From Plectrocnemia conspersa (taxonomy: Eukaryota > Arthropoda > Insecta > Trichoptera > Polycentropodidae): a stretch of 64,000 bases of DNA. The stretch covers positions 434,001 through 498,000 of the forward strand of contig VTFK01000034.1 in NCBI GenBank assembly GCA_009617715.1. The letters are read 5' to 3'. Shown here piece by piece: positions 46,701-60,139 of this stretch (within the stretch, counting starts at the first letter, position 1; every line of letters begins with the position of its first letter). The translations under genes were made by a program, and so were the position numbers. Under the pieces are notes generated by a model. It was given only the letters and a program-made list of their open reading frames with translations, searched no databases and was not told where the DNA came from.

Positions 46701-47165
46701 TTATTTTCTTTAACCTTTTGGACATGTTAATCAAAAATAATATTTAATTGTTTTTTTTAAATGCAAATTTTACCTTGATTCTGTGTTTAAATGTTCTGAT
46801 TTTTTAATTTTTATTTATTTCAAATGATATTTTATGTTTATACAAAAAAAAAATTTTTCTTGAAAAGCATATTTTTTACTGATTTTTGCGTAAACAGATA
46901 AAAAACCAATGCTTTTAACATAGAGCTTCAACGCTAGCTAACAAATATAAATTTAACAATTGTACACTTATTTTTAAAATACACGAACATCATCTCATAA
47001 ACTTTCTAGACACTTTATGATCATACTTGCAATATATTGCCATTTAGTTATATGTTTGACATGACCTACATTTTGAAATGGCATTGACATTGCTCTTAAA
47101 TAAATATCAATGTATTTATATTCTTAACTGCAGTTGTATTTAAAATTAAAAAAATATGAATATAT
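46701..47165. other. AT-rich stretch, nothing recognised
   Basis: Nothing supported. Confidence 0.4.
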
Positions 47166-47169
47166 TTTT

Positions 47170-47785
47170 TTTAAATACTAGTTCGTCCCGCTGTATGCCC
47201 AATGAGTCGAATCGGTATCCAGTGGTCTCTGGCACCCATGGCGTATGCAATTGTTTATTGGGTCCCTGCGTCTGTGGAGCTCAAAGCACGACATTCGAAT
47301 AAATTTGAATGTGTCTAGCGCAGAGGCCAGCCCATGCATGCTTCCTAGATTGTCGTTGTTTGTCTTCCGTCTCTTTCGTTCGATCGGTCGAGTCAGGGGT
47401 CGAGAAAGGGACGCAGGCAAGCTAGATGGATGGTCGGGTTCACGGAACAGTCGATATGGTCACACGGGGAGTGCGTGAGGATGTATGAGCGTTTACCATT
47501 TACCAGAGCGATGGTGTTTGTGTACACGAGACACGAGACGAAGGCACTGCTTTAGAATAAATCTATTTTTTTTTGTTAAATAAATCAAAACCTGACCTTT
47601 TCTAAATTTTTTAAGAACCTTGAATATCCACTCTATTCCCAGAGATCACATCTTAGGATCGCTCAAAAAAGCAATTAGTGGAAAGAGGTTCATGTACGAT
47701 TAAGAGGTGTAGCAGGCGATACACGAGTTCTACCCACTAATATTGTTTACGTCTGAGCATTGAACGATACACTTAATAAATGTTT
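47170..47785. promoter_or_regulatory. Candidate regulatory island
   Basis: This GC-rich block (densest at 47185-47545) holds overlapping opposite frames of 77-80 codons with no family. AATTGTTTATTGGG (forkhead-like) and AATAAATTTGAATG are present. No repeat partners exist in the window. Confidence 0.3.
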
Positions 47786-48540
47786 TGTTTATATTGTATT
47801 CACACCCTTGACAAACACTGATAGGTAGCAAAAATAATGCATAACATTTTCTCTGATTATTCTAAGAATGTATTACTAGTAGTGCACGGTAAGCATACCA
47901 GCGTTTTGATAACTATTCTTTATCTTAAAAACATTCTAAAATGCTGAAAAATAGTACTTTTTGAATCAATGTATGAGACGTTTTTCATATTCCCACTATA
48001 ATGACTCGTGACTTGTGGGTGGTACCTATTAGCTATTATTATTGTGTGCAAATTGCAACGAAATGTTTAATTTCTACCAATTAAATATCACATAAAAACG
48101 AATCATTTATTTTTTACTGCTTTTTAAGCGTTATTAATATTTTTAGAAGCAATTTTAAAATTTGTTTTTTTTTAATATTTTTTTGTATTTCTATTTATAT
48201 AAAATGTTACTTATTTTTTTAAAACCCATAATAAAAAAAATATTGCAATCATTTGAATATAACGATTTTAAAATCATATTTATTTGTCAAAAAACACTTA
48301 GCATTTTTAGCATATACTACATAAATAGCTCTGGCATCAAAAGAGTTAATATATGAAAATCATTGTTATAACATACACGTAAACATAATAAAAACCAAGT
48401 TTTTCATATACACGTAGTTTAAAAGCAAAACTAATAATATTTTTTGCATCTAAGCTTTTTTTTGCTCTAGAACAAATATAGAGGCAGAATTTGATTAGAT
48501 TTTATTTCATACTTAACCCAATTCGGTAAAAATGGAATAT
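47786..48540. other. AT-rich stretch, nothing recognised
   Basis: Nothing supported. Confidence 0.4.
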
Positions 48541-48730
48541 GGGCCGCGGGCTGCAGCCCTCCCAATATAAAATTAATGTTCCGGTTTAAATATGTTTATG
48601 TATGTAATATAGCCAACTTAACTTAGTCAATTATTTTTGTCTATTACAATATCTTATATAGTACATATTTTAGCTTTATTTAGGTTATTTTATTCAATCT
48701 TTAAACTTTTATTGGTGCAGCCCCTTCGCT
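48541..48730. repeat. Possible small MITE with GGCTGCAGCC end
   Basis: The left side has a perfect palindrome GGGCTGCAGCCC (48549-48560) followed by TCCCAATATAAAA. The right side has TTTTATTGGTGCAGCCCC (48707-48724), a partial inverted match. No target duplication is clear. Confidence 0.35.
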
Positions 48731-48754
48731 ACTGAATTATTAATAATAAAGTCA

Positions 48755-48810
48755 GATCAATAGTTTTACAAAACATATTATGATCACTATTTTTTGTAAA
48801 ACTATTGATC
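48755..48810. repeat. Perfect 19-bp inverted repeat hairpin
   Basis: GATCAATAGTTTTACAAAA (48755-48773) pairs perfectly with 48792-48810 across an 18-nt loop. It could be a MITE core or a small-RNA hairpin. The AT-rich arms make a microRNA less likely. Confidence 0.8.
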
Positions 48811-49149
48811 GACTATTTATTATTGTTTTTTTAATTAAAAAATATGCTTTTATATTATAGTTATAATTCAAGTTGAAATAATTATCTAAATAATAAAATT
48901 TTATCCAATGTCAATAACTTATTATTATCCACTTGGCAATAAAATCAATAAACCGTTATCCGTAATGGTTTTCTTTCGGCTCTTGTAACGTCGGAAATCT
49001 CTTATTCAAATTAAAATTTACTGCTTCGTTCCCCTTGCTCTGGCAGGTTTGTCGGTTATTTATTTGGTTTTGTCGTCGACTACGATCTGAAAATGATAAC
49101 GAATCGTTAAATTAAAACTTAATATAAATTGTAAAAAAATAGTAATAAA
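48811..49149. other. AT-rich stretch, nothing recognised
   Basis: Nothing supported. Confidence 0.35.
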
Positions 49150-50290
49150 TAATATTTCTGAACTATTTTATAACCATGCCGGTGATCTGTCATTTCGGAT
49201 TGAATGATGTCCTTGTCCTTGATTCTAGCCAATGCGGTCTCACTACAGAGGTCAGTGGCCTACGTAGATACCGAAATATTCTACACACTACGTAGTAGTA
49301 TTACGTAAGGCAAAATTACAAATTACAAACTCAGCTGCTGCAAGGACGTTTCAATTAATAAAACAAACTCGTAAGATGTGTTTTTTACATCTTGCTCACG
49401 AAGCTTTTTGTTTATACATGTGATATTTATTATCAATGAGGTACATTTCTCATTACGATATTCATCAGTGAGCTTAAGAAAACTTAGGAATACCTAATGG
49501 AATTATAATTATAATAATACATAATTCCGACGGTTCATGTATGATTTAAACCCAGGTAGTTAGTGTATTAGTCATCGATTTAAATCGTAGATTATTTCTC
49601 GATATTCCTGCCTCTAGAATTTCTCGTCTCGCCAAGAAAGAATCTTCTGACTCGGGTTGGCTTGCACGAGGGCGAGCTTATCCGATATTAAATGGATTGC
49701 GTCGCTAATAAATTACACGGTGGCTTTCGTGGGGGTAGAAAAAAAGGAAGGAAGCCCCCGAAAAAAGGGTTATAGGAAAGACATCGGGCAGGTCGTAAAA
49801 ATAATAGAAGGCACGTGAAATCTCCCCGCCGAATCGACAGCCACGAGGATGAAGCTATGCCAAACAAAGCTTAGAGCAATTAGATAGTCCATTTTATGTG
49901 CAGCGCTGAGTTAGTGGCAGGGCTTGTCGACAAGCCGCCCGCCATTGAAGAGCCCGATACAACAGGGCCGGATCCCTTATAATACGACTTTGGGAGGCCA
50001 CTACAATTTATGGCAGCATTTCATGCGATATTTACGAATATGGGGTGTTTGATGTATTTCATTAATAGTCTTACAAAAACAATTTTTAAAATATCCACTG
50101 GATGGAAATAATAATAAAACAGACGAAAGAATTTAAAGGCTTTTGTTTTGCAAAGCAAGCAATGTTTCTGTATTTGAGAGCTTTTGATGCAATAGTGCCA
50201 GCGTACGCACAGGCAGGGCAGGCACCCGCCTGTAGTGGCCAAATTAAAAAGTCGGCTGAAGTTGATTTGATAAACAATAATAGTGTGTAA
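49150..50290. promoter_or_regulatory. Candidate Hox-domain enhancer island
   Basis: The core 49590-50045 is a complex, non-repetitive, GC-rich block. It ends with ACAATTTATGGCAGCATTTCATG (TTTATGGC at 50007-50014) and includes AGCAATTAGATAG and CATTTTATGTGC. The palindrome CTTGTCGACAAG lies at 49923-49934. Frames at 50021-50325 overlap on both strands and are not recognised. It is among the best enhancer candidates in the window. Confidence 0.4.
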
Positions 50291-52585
50291 AAACAATAAT
50301 TCTTGCAATTCTCAATACAAATCACGCTTGATGTTTGACAGATTTTTTTTGTTGATTTAACACTTTGTTCTGTTTTTAAAAGCTGTTGATTTTTTTCGCG
50401 CTAAAATTGTTAATAATATCTTGCTAAAATATTTTTAGCGCCATCAATGTAGAACGGATTTAGATTATTATTATTTTATTTATATTCACCAGAATTCGTA
50501 GATGTAGAAATCTGCTAAAAACCGTAAAACTATTACTTAAAAGCAAACATATTTTTTTTACTTATGCTTTGAGTAGAAAAGTTTTATTTTTCAACTTTTT
50601 CACAGCGGCTGATATTTTTGCACGCTATTTCAAACTGCAAATATTTTAGCGATACCTTTTCATATCATAAATTAAATATTATAGTTCAATAAATTAAATA
50701 AAAACTTATATAAAATAACCATATAGAAAATATCAACGTTTCATTGCATCAAGGTGCCCAGTATGTACTGAAAAGTATTTTGACGGCATATATAGATACC
50801 ATCTGCAGTGAAAGAGTTAAAACACCTACCTCTGTGGAGGAGTCCAGCACAGGGTTCTCTGCGTATTTTGTATGTTGGAAAGTGACCCGTTAATAATAAA
50901 TCTGTGTCGTTCATAGATTATTTTATTCAATATTTTTGCTATGTATGTGATCTTTAAATGTCACTTATAGTATTTTAATTTTATGGAATGGAATTTTCCG
51001 AAACCCGCTATTAACCAATATACCTGAATAAACAAACAAAATTTCCGGGATGCTAATCAAATGATTATTAAACTGTATTAATAAACACTCGGCACATTAG
51101 ATAATCCATTAACCACTTGCTAATTATTTTTTTAAACAAGTAAATAAATTATTTACATTTTTTTTAAATTATTAAATATTATCGTACTAGCTTAATTTAT
51201 CAGTTAAAAATATATTTTTTTACTTATATTCATTTAAACTTTTCATTAGAAGATAAAAAATATTAAACAATTGTAATTAAAATGTTCCGTATGAATTCCA
51301 CATTCTCGAGATTACATCGGTTTTATAATTAATGTGGGCAGTTGATTTTTTAACAATAATTACATATATTATTGTAAGAAAAATGTGGACATACTTTTCA
51401 ATGATTAGTATTAAAAAAAATATACTTTTATATAAATCGTGTATAATGCATTTATAACAAATTTAATTGCATCTTATTTTATTTATTGTACAATTATTAC
51501 TGTATAGAATAGTAAATAAAGATAGATTAACTAAGTTATAAATAATCATATTATTTATAATTTAGTAAAATATATATTTTATTAAGAAATAGAGATACAT
51601 ATAGTAGATAAATTTAATTAAATAATAACTAGTGAATAAATACAAAAACATGTAGAATTCACGTGGTATGGAGAACAGGGCTGAATTAAAAAATAAAATA
51701 AATTTAATTATATCATATATTTATTGCTTAATTCAAAACCCTACAGCAAATCTAGGAAAATAGTAATATCGGTATTTGTGTAATATGTATATGTTTTAAA
51801 AATCAAGCAAATGAGAGGCGATTAGATACCAAAAATCGGCACACCAATACTTCCCTGTGTCTTTACACGTATCAGTACAACCCTCACAGCGAACATTTAC
51901 AAAACAGAAATTTAAAAGCACGCGTTTAACAATCTTCTTATATAGTAAAAAATAACTAGTTATATATAAGTAAGCACGATTAATTATATATTGTATGTAT
52001 ATTAGCATCCTACAGAATTAAAAAATAGCTTATTTTCTAATGAAAATAAAGAAATATTTTTGTGCTATTATATTAAAATTTTAATTATATAATTTAACAA
52101 GTATGTTTTGATCTTTGTTGTTACATTTTACATTTAGTTATTAGCTAATACAAATCAATAAATATCAGTAGTTTTACTAGTGGTATTAACGTCACTGTTA
52201 ACACAGTAATAATTTCACTAATGCGAACGTAATTAAAATATTTTTTTAAGCGAGGAATGATATGTACTAAGCTTGTTAAAAATGTAAAGAAATGCTGCTG
52301 TTTAATAACGTAATTATTTTATTAAAATTATGGTTTAATTTTAAATGTGTACAGTTTTGATAATCACTATCAATCAAATAAATTATTATCAAAACATATC
52401 ATTTTAACAGTCTGCAGTAAATAAATAAAAATAATATAAGACACAGTCAAAAGACTGAATCTTACATGATGATACTCTGATATCGCACGTAGATCTTATA
52501 TGATGTTTAGATAAGGATGTTGCAAATGAGCCATTAAAAAAAATTAAAAAATATATAAATATAAACCCAGAAAAATATTAAAGAT
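50291..52585. other. AT-rich stretch, nothing recognised
   Basis: This is long AT-rich DNA without frames of interest. A short minus frame (51796-52008) has several Cys but no known domain. Confidence 0.4.
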
Positions 52586-53760
52586 GGGACATCCTGGATG
52601 TACGAGGATCGGTCCTTTTTCTGTATTTTGAAGTGGAAATAAAACACTTTTGTTATCTCCTCGCGCTCACAATCCATACTAAAGGGGGTCTAGGGTGGCT
52701 ACAAGAAATCACAACAAAGCCTGGCAGTAAAGTCTACGATTCTACGATTTGCCTCTATCTACATTTTATTTGCTAAGAATAAAAACTATTATATGTGTGC
52801 TAGCTCGCCTCCGTAGCTTTCGTCTATTTATTGTCTACTAGGCCTGAGCATAACCGAAGCCATCAAAAAACATGGTAACAAGCAGTTCCAATTCGACAGA
52901 ACGAAATTATTCAACGAAAACGATACTGGCTCGTGTAACTATAAAGATATGTATTTATATCGATGTGGCATGACCCATAAAACGTCGAAATCTTGATATG
53001 AAATTATTAAATTCGGTTAACTTTTTCGGCTTCCCTCGACCAATTAGGTCTCGCTTTCGTTTCAATGTAGAGTATAAATTTAATTGATACATATCTTGCT
53101 GTAAAGGCTTCCTTATTATTATTTTGTATATAATTAAGTCGTTTAATAAAATTTAAACAAATTATATACAAAAAACATCCATATATTCTTAAAGATTGCT
53201 ATGTATTCTATGATACATTTAAACTAAATGGTAATAAGATGTATTATATATACTCTCGTGTTAATGGCCTTTAAGTGTTTTTCTTGTCGATATTTTGTAT
53301 TGAAATTTACGACTTTGACTCGTTGTTTTCAGATTAGTTTTACGATATCGTATCGCCGCTTTTATCGTGTAATTAAATTAAGCAAAAACTTTTATTGCAG
53401 CTTATCTCCTATTTTAAGGGCAACCAAGAGTGCTTTATCTATCGTTTTTTGCTCTCTTTTTCATTTTTGTTATAACGTAAGAGTTTGGCACAAAGGAGAA
53501 TTCACACAGATTCTATGCGCCCTATACACAGAGGAAATTCTATTGTACACACACCGTAAATGTAATTTCACGACGTGGCACCATTGACCAAGGATGTCGC
53601 TGTATCTAGCTTTTCCCTTTTTTAATCAAAAACTCGATTCAATTTAGTTTAGAAGGGATAGCTTCTCGGCGCGTGAAGGGATATTGTGCGTACGTATATT
53701 CATTTTTTATTCGGGCCAAGTATCCTTTATTTTTTTCGCTTCGCATTTATGAAAATTATA
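52586..53760. promoter_or_regulatory. Candidate regulatory blocks
   Basis: Moderately GC-richer stretches lie at 52590-52740, 52800-53070 and 53220-53720. A 119-codon plus frame (53228-53587) is hydrophobic and Cys/Phe/Tyr-rich, unlike known families, and I do not call it a gene. The minus strand there has GATAAAGC and CGATAAAAGCGG words. Confidence 0.25.
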
Positions 53761-55985
53761 TAAATAAGTCCGCATGTGTGTGTATTATGTAATATTTTAA
53801 TACGAATTTATTTTGACTCTTGGAGGAGGCATGCAACTTGTAAGGCGTTAAATTTATACAAACACATTCTGATTTTAAGTCTAGATAAGCGCGTTGGATA
53901 TTTTTAATTTATTATTTTTTGGTTGGAATTATTTACATATTCATATAATATAATACATGCCGTAGAATAAAGTAAAAACATATTTTTTGATCACATTTAT
54001 CAGATGTTAAAATATATGTCTCGAAATCAATTTAAAATGAAAATCATTCTAGTGTGTTTTCCATCGATAGATGCGACCTTTCTCCGTCTTTTAGGCAAGT
54101 TTCCTGACCCTCGTTTATAAAAACTTTTAGGCTAAGACGCAAAATACTGTTTTATTTTACTAACCTTATTAAAAAAATACATTTATAAAAAGTTCCAAAG
54201 TTCTAAACGAATGATATACCGATTGATCGATAACTATATTGCAAAAATATCGTTTTACGATTATAAAGATTGATTCAGTAATTTACAGTATTTATCAGTT
54301 TTAAAAATTCTACGAATATCACAACAAACATGTTTTTTAATAACACTGGGTTTATGCTACCTGCTTCTTTGATAACCGTTGCACTTTACGTTTTTATGTT
54401 ATCATACAATATTCATTTTCCGTCCCCAGTTATCATATGATGCAAAAAATGCGTATTTATTTCCTGTGCAGCCAGTGTCACGCTTTGCTATAATCTATTA
54501 ATTCGTGCGGTACCCATATCACATGTTTTAAAACCTTTCAGATTTTTTTAATGTATCTTTGGACACTGCCATGAAATTACAGTATTGTTAGTTATATTTT
54601 TAATGAATATTCATTGACAACAACTTTCTATGTTTGTCTTAAAGTTTTGATAAAGCTCACAGATGCCATAAATTTAATTTTATATTCATTGTTATTATGG
54701 AGGTTTTGAGTAGCGTCTGAATTTTTAGTTTCCAGGCTTAAATTTAATAGCGATATGTTTCTCTACGAACCTGCTGCGACTCGAGTGAAGTCAATATTAT
54801 CAATATCCTAACGGACCACCGAGTTTTACAAAAAATTATATGGTTATACGTTCTCTTGGAACAATGTATTCTCAATGTGTTTAAATCGAAGAGCCGTCAT
54901 TTTGCTTTCAAGTATGTAGCGTTTGTTGCTGCACAAAGCTCGTTGCTGAGCGATTGATGTGATTTTCGTTTAAACCCATATATAAATTTAAAAAACATGT
55001 TTAGCATTAGCGAACATACAATAAATCGCTATAGACTGAACAAATTTACAGATTGTTTTGATTGCGAATTTTGGTATAAATTGTATAACATACAATTTCG
55101 CATTTCTCAATTGAAATAAATTGCAAAGTTTTATGAATAAATGTGCAATATATTCCGAAAAATAAAATACAGATTACTGATAGTTGGGCAAAAAAACATG
55201 GTTCACGCAAGCCCTTCTATCTTCCAAAATTAAGTACCGAATTGAATTCTGTCACACAAAAACAATACCATAGCATAAGTTAATTTAAAAAATATATGTG
55301 TATGTATGTATACGTATATAAAAATCATTCTCAAAAAGTTCAGTGTAAAATTTATTTCCTCAAAAAATCAAAACTGTAAAGAAACACTATTTATGCTTTG
55401 CTTAGTGACATTGTAATTTTTATGAAGAAAGCTTTCATATTATTCTTATTTTTTTCGCCAGATTTGGCCTATAAATTATTTTTAAATATTAAAATGTATT
55501 TAAGACATTTGTATTATTTTTATTATATAGTCATTTTTCGGCAGGATTAATAACCTAATAATATTTTTGATAAAAAGCACACAAATGCGATTGAATGCGA
55601 GCTTTCACCCTACCGTCATATACAGACATTTCTTCCATTAAACTGTTTATTGTTATTCGGAAAATCTAAATGTCTGATGTGTGACAATGCATATTGATGA
55701 ATATTATCATTTCTTTATAGTTATATATATATATAGTATTTATAGTTGCAATGTCACTCGCTTAAACCAACTATAAAAATGGCGACACTCCACCACGACA
55801 CCTTGCAGATTAAAAAAGTATAAAACATTAATTATTTTTATATAGTTATATGTATTATATACATACTAATGTATATTTGGATACACACCCTATATACATA
55901 TGTATTATATGAGCGTGTGTAGCTAATGGGTCGTGTGTGAAAGTCACATTTTAATCTAGTTATATACAAAATGTACGTACGAATA
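53761..55985. other. AT-rich stretch with little recognised
   Basis: A small GC-richer piece sits at 54750-54965. A TA-rich run lies at 55721-55737. AAAATGGCGAC (Pho-like) is at about 55777. Confidence 0.35.
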
Positions 55986-56235
55986 CAACCCAGCATCTGC
56001 ATTCAGTTTATAAAAAGTTATATTTTTATCTGATCCGTTGGTGGAAAATTCGAATAAAAATGCAAATTTTCGCGTCGGTTTTTCCGCTCGGTCTGCTCAC
56101 CGCCAGCCGCCGTACCATACAACGAGCTTTTGCATATATAAAAAAGCTCGCCACGTGTACACCTTAAAAAGCGTGACGCCATTTTCCACGCATGCCTTTC
56201 CAATTTCCCCGGTAAGGCATCTTTTTATTAAACAT
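55986..56235. promoter_or_regulatory. Candidate regulatory island
   Basis: This GC-richer block has overlapping frames on both strands of about 61-67 codons, none recognisable. Confidence 0.25.
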
Positions 56236-56374
56236 TCATAAACATGATTATATATTAAAGTTTCATTAAAAAATAATGTTTTACTCATATACAGTATACC
56301 TTATTTAAATATAATATTTTAAACTAAATCATTTTTAAATTGCCTAATTTTAGGCTTGTATCGTAAAGGAATAA

Positions 56375-56664
56375 TTCTTATGCATCCCCAACCCCCGAGA
56401 GACGAGCTCGAGGGTACGTAAAGGAATTTAGCATACTCATTTGGCAAGCTCTAGTACGGCATTATCTAAATAGAAATCTTCACCACTTGGAAACGTCCAC
56501 TGCCCTTCAAAAGATTTCGATTTAAACTTGTACTGTTGTGTGGATGAAAGGAGTAGCTCTATGTCTAGAGCTTCGCCTTTGTTAGAATCTCTTATATGTG
56601 AATGTGTGTAATATAATATGTATATATAGAAAAGATTCACGTGTGCTTCAAGAACGCATCTCAA
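56375..56664 (-). other. Unassigned block with a minus-strand frame of 75 codons
   Basis: The minus frame 56437-56664 ends in a balanced-looking peptide: EALDIELLLSSTQQYKFKSK, SFEGQWTFPSGEDFYLDNAV, LELAK. Composition is more protein-like than other frames here. A weak acceptor-like TTACACACATTCACATATAAG precedes it. I do not recognise it. It may be a coding remnant, a lone exon, or chance in a GC-richer island. Confidence 0.2.
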
Positions 56665-56944
56665 ACGTTAAATGATTAATATTATTTATAAATAAATTAT
56701 TGTGTATTAAGATGATGGTAAACAAAGCATAAATCATATCAAATATATATTAATAGCTAATGATACTTTACGTCTAATGTTCAATTATAAAATATTATTT
56801 ATAGTGAGATTAAAAGTTCAATGAATCGATTGTGATATTATTGTAATTTACTATTTATTTATATAGGTTACTATATATTAGAATTACTTGTTTTTTTTCT
56901 GTATTTCATTGAATGTTGTTTGTACTAAATTGGTGAAATTTATC

Positions 56945-57425
56945 GAAACTAAACCTTCAGTGATATAAGGTACGTATTTAATACGCTTGTGTCAAAGATA
57001 GTGAAGCATTTGGAAATCACAGGTAGGCTATTGAGAAGCAACCCTCTCCCCAGCAGAGCAGTATCCCTGATGGGGTGGACGTGAGTCTGATACCAAAGAG
57101 TCTCCTCGTACCACCGAATTAAGAGCCTCTCTGACACCAGAAAGAATACACAATTAGGCCACCAGAGTCCAGGTGGGGTCTGAACCTCGCCATTTGCGTA
57201 TTTTCTGCGCGATAAACGACCACCAGAAAATTTTTGTTTGTCTCCTCCCTCTTCTTGTTCGCCGAATTAACGTCGAAAAATTAATATAACGCAAAAAATG
57301 TATAGAAAAAAACGGCGCCTTTGAGTTCCCAAATCTCGCATTTTTAACATAAAGAACGTAAATCAAGCCAGTGTAAACCTTTTATCTTCGACCTCTGCCA
57401 TTTTATCGTCGAAAACAAGTTTTTT
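56945..57425. promoter_or_regulatory. Candidate regulatory island
   Basis: GC-richer sequence with minus frames at 56949-57137 and 57154-57366, neither of a known family. The block is complex and non-repetitive. Confidence 0.25.
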
Positions 57426-58812
57426 TTAATTATACGTAAGTCGATAATATCCGGCCATTATGATACATAAAATATACAATAACGAATAACCATTATATCT
57501 TAATTGCAATTAAAATAATATTAATAATGTGAATATAAGCAATATTTTGCATAGTATGTTAGGTCATGGAACATATATTCTTCTTATTAGATTTTTTATT
57601 AATTATTATTATATTATAACAAATCTAAAGAACAAGATATTCATGTTAATTCACACCTTCAAGGTTGTTTGTTGATTTACAAAAAAATATGAATATTATA
57701 AAATGAAGAATTTTATCTTGATTGTTTAATTAAATTGTTGCTTTAATAAATTACAATAAATTAATTTGTTTTATTTTATATTTTTATTATATATATACAT
57801 AAACTTATAGCGATGATTCTGACACTTCAAGATTCATAAGTAGAACATAGCATTTTAATTTATATTTCTCATTGCGTAAAACATACAGAAACATTAAAAA
57901 TGTTAACATAAAATTTAATATATAAAAAAACAACGTTTACGATTTTTGCACGCCTTCTCACAATTAGGAATAAAACAGCTTAATTTTTATGTATCTAATA
58001 TATAGAATTGTTATGAAAATAATATGTATAGTGATAAATTAACGAGCGAATTAAATGAAACTTAACCCCAGTCTGTGTATGGCCTAATATTATTACACCC
58101 CTTTGAAAGTTTCCTGTAGTAAAACTACAGCGTTCCTCATTTTTTTTAAATACTTAAAGTAAAATATGAATTAATGAGTTCTGGTTATAATATTATATGT
58201 AAAAGGGTTCTTTGCAATGAATCTGTAGAACGCGAATTCTCGAAAATGGTTTCAATAAATTCGAACTTAGTTTTTAAATACATATTTTAATGTAAAAAAT
58301 CAATTGCAAAAGTCCAGTAGAATTTAAAAATTATTTTTGTGTTTTTAAATTCTGTGTATTTTTAACAGATATTGTTTTTAATATCTGCCATTTTAAAAAA
58401 GCGGATCAAACTGGCTATACAGATATTTATAAGATAAATTTTTTAGTGATCAGATTAAAACTATTACAGTTATCGTGTCCTCAAAAATCGCTAAATACCA
58501 GATAAATTATATTTTTTTAAATTCATTCAGTATTATTTTGAATATTATTAAATTTAAGACCTCCCTTCTTTTTTTGGAGCTTTTTAACAAAATTAAATTT
58601 ATTTTGAAACAAGAAGGCGGAACAGGTTAGCTAACGAATTAATATATTTTTTTCCGGCAGCTATATATTTAAATTATTATGATGTTATCAATACTTTGAT
58701 TTGCGACTGTTTGTCAATCTACTATTAGCAAATGGATAATAAATATAGATAAAAAGGCAATTTTCTCGAAACCAAGTAAAGGACCATAGATTTTGGGAGT
58801 CTGGGAAAATTT
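57426..58812. other. AT-rich stretch, nothing recognised
   Basis: Nothing supported. Confidence 0.4.
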
Positions 58813-59649
58813 ATCGCCTGCAATTCACCGCCAGCAATTAATCGCTAGTAGTTTACCGCCGCGTCAATTGATCGCATTAACAATTTATAGCTTACAAATG
58901 ATCGCTAGCATATTTTATAGTCTAAAAGCATGAGATGAGCTTAATTTTTTTCTTAAATCAATACGTATTTTAAGAGGTTTAAATAATATGCTGTTCTAAA
59001 ATGTTTTTGAAATTCAATTTGATAATTGTGAAACGTGCATTTTCTGTTTAAACCCAAACCTACCCTAAACGAATTAATCTTATGGAAGATTAAAAACTAT
59101 ACATAATTAGTTTTACAACTTTGCGTTTGAACAGCAACTGTTTCAATAAAGTTATATTTTTAATATCATTTTAATAACTAAGCCAGTGAAAATATAGCAA
59201 ACAAATTATTTATAATTCCACTGATTAATATTAATGAAACTGTATTTATAATGGTAAAAATAACATCTATAAAAACCGCACTTTTAATTTAAAATAAACA
59301 ATACTGATCTGCTTTATATTTTTCCTAATTTTTAAGTACATTTTTTTGTAATTATAGGAAATGAAAGTGTATCATACCAATGTGAATTACTAATATAATT
59401 GTAAAATATTTTATAACATGATGTTTTTAATTTAAAATCGTATTAACATCTGCATTATTTTTTTATATTTATTTACATATTCTTAAATATACTTGTATGT
59501 GTATATTTATTGTCTATGATCAGAAATTTTCGCTTTGCGAAATAATCACTGAATCATATTTTTATTCGAGAAATTGACCCGGCGGTAAATTGCTAGCAAT
59601 TAAATGCTGGCGGTTAATTGCGGCCAATAATTTTTTCGAGCCAGGCGAC
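58813..59649. mobile_element. Foldback element with GCAATTNACCGCC termini (about 840 bp)
   Basis: The left part 58813-58870 reads ATCGCCTGCAATTCACCGCC, AGCAATTAATCGCTAG, then TTTACCGCCGCGTCAATT. The right part, reverse complemented from 59649, reads GTCGCCTGGCTCG, GCAATTAACCGCCAGC, AATTGCTAGCAATTTACCGCC and GGGTCAATT. These are diverged but colinear inverted repeats with internal iteration. The interior includes repeat family A (59375-59560) and no transposase. It looks like a non-autonomous DNA transposon; exact ends and target duplication are unresolved. Confidence 0.7.
59375..59560 (+). repeat. Dispersed repeat, family A, copy 3 (inside foldback element)
   Basis: ACCAATGTGAATTACTAATATAATT, TATTCTTAAATATAC, CTATGATCAGAAATTTTCGC and GCGAAATAATCACTGAATC match the copies at 230-430 and 4555-4775. 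Confidence 0.6.
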
Positions 59650-60139
59650 AATTTTTTTTTAAACATATTTGATATATTTATTGAAATAATTACAAATTAA
59701 GATTATATGTACACTAGGTGTACATCACAGGATAATAAAGGTTAAAATTATTTCTCTCTATTGTTTCAATTGGAACACTGTTTAATATTATAATAAGATG
59801 CCTTGGTTGAGTGTTTCTTTCGGAATCAAATTGAATTTGTTTCTGTACTCCATTTTTTTACCGATCTAGTTACACTTTTGGCGACCGCAACTTTAATTTA
59901 TTTTTTATTTATTAGTAGAATATCTTTCGCTTTTATTTCTGAATATTTTAGTGTACAGTTTTCTCTTGATATTGGTATCACGATATATACATGTTATAAT
60001 ACCTTTAGTTACTGTATTATCATACTTAGATTTTTTCTGATATGGTTTAATTATTAACTTTATACGAATCATATTTAAAATGCTGTTAAAGTGATTAAAA
60101 AATCTATTATGATATGCTAAGACACGTGAAGCATATTTC

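Noticed and set aside
53228..53587. 119-codon plus-strand frame
   Set aside because: It is rich in Phe, Tyr, Cys and Ser as expected from random T-rich DNA, with no recognisable domain or signal and no promoter or splice context.
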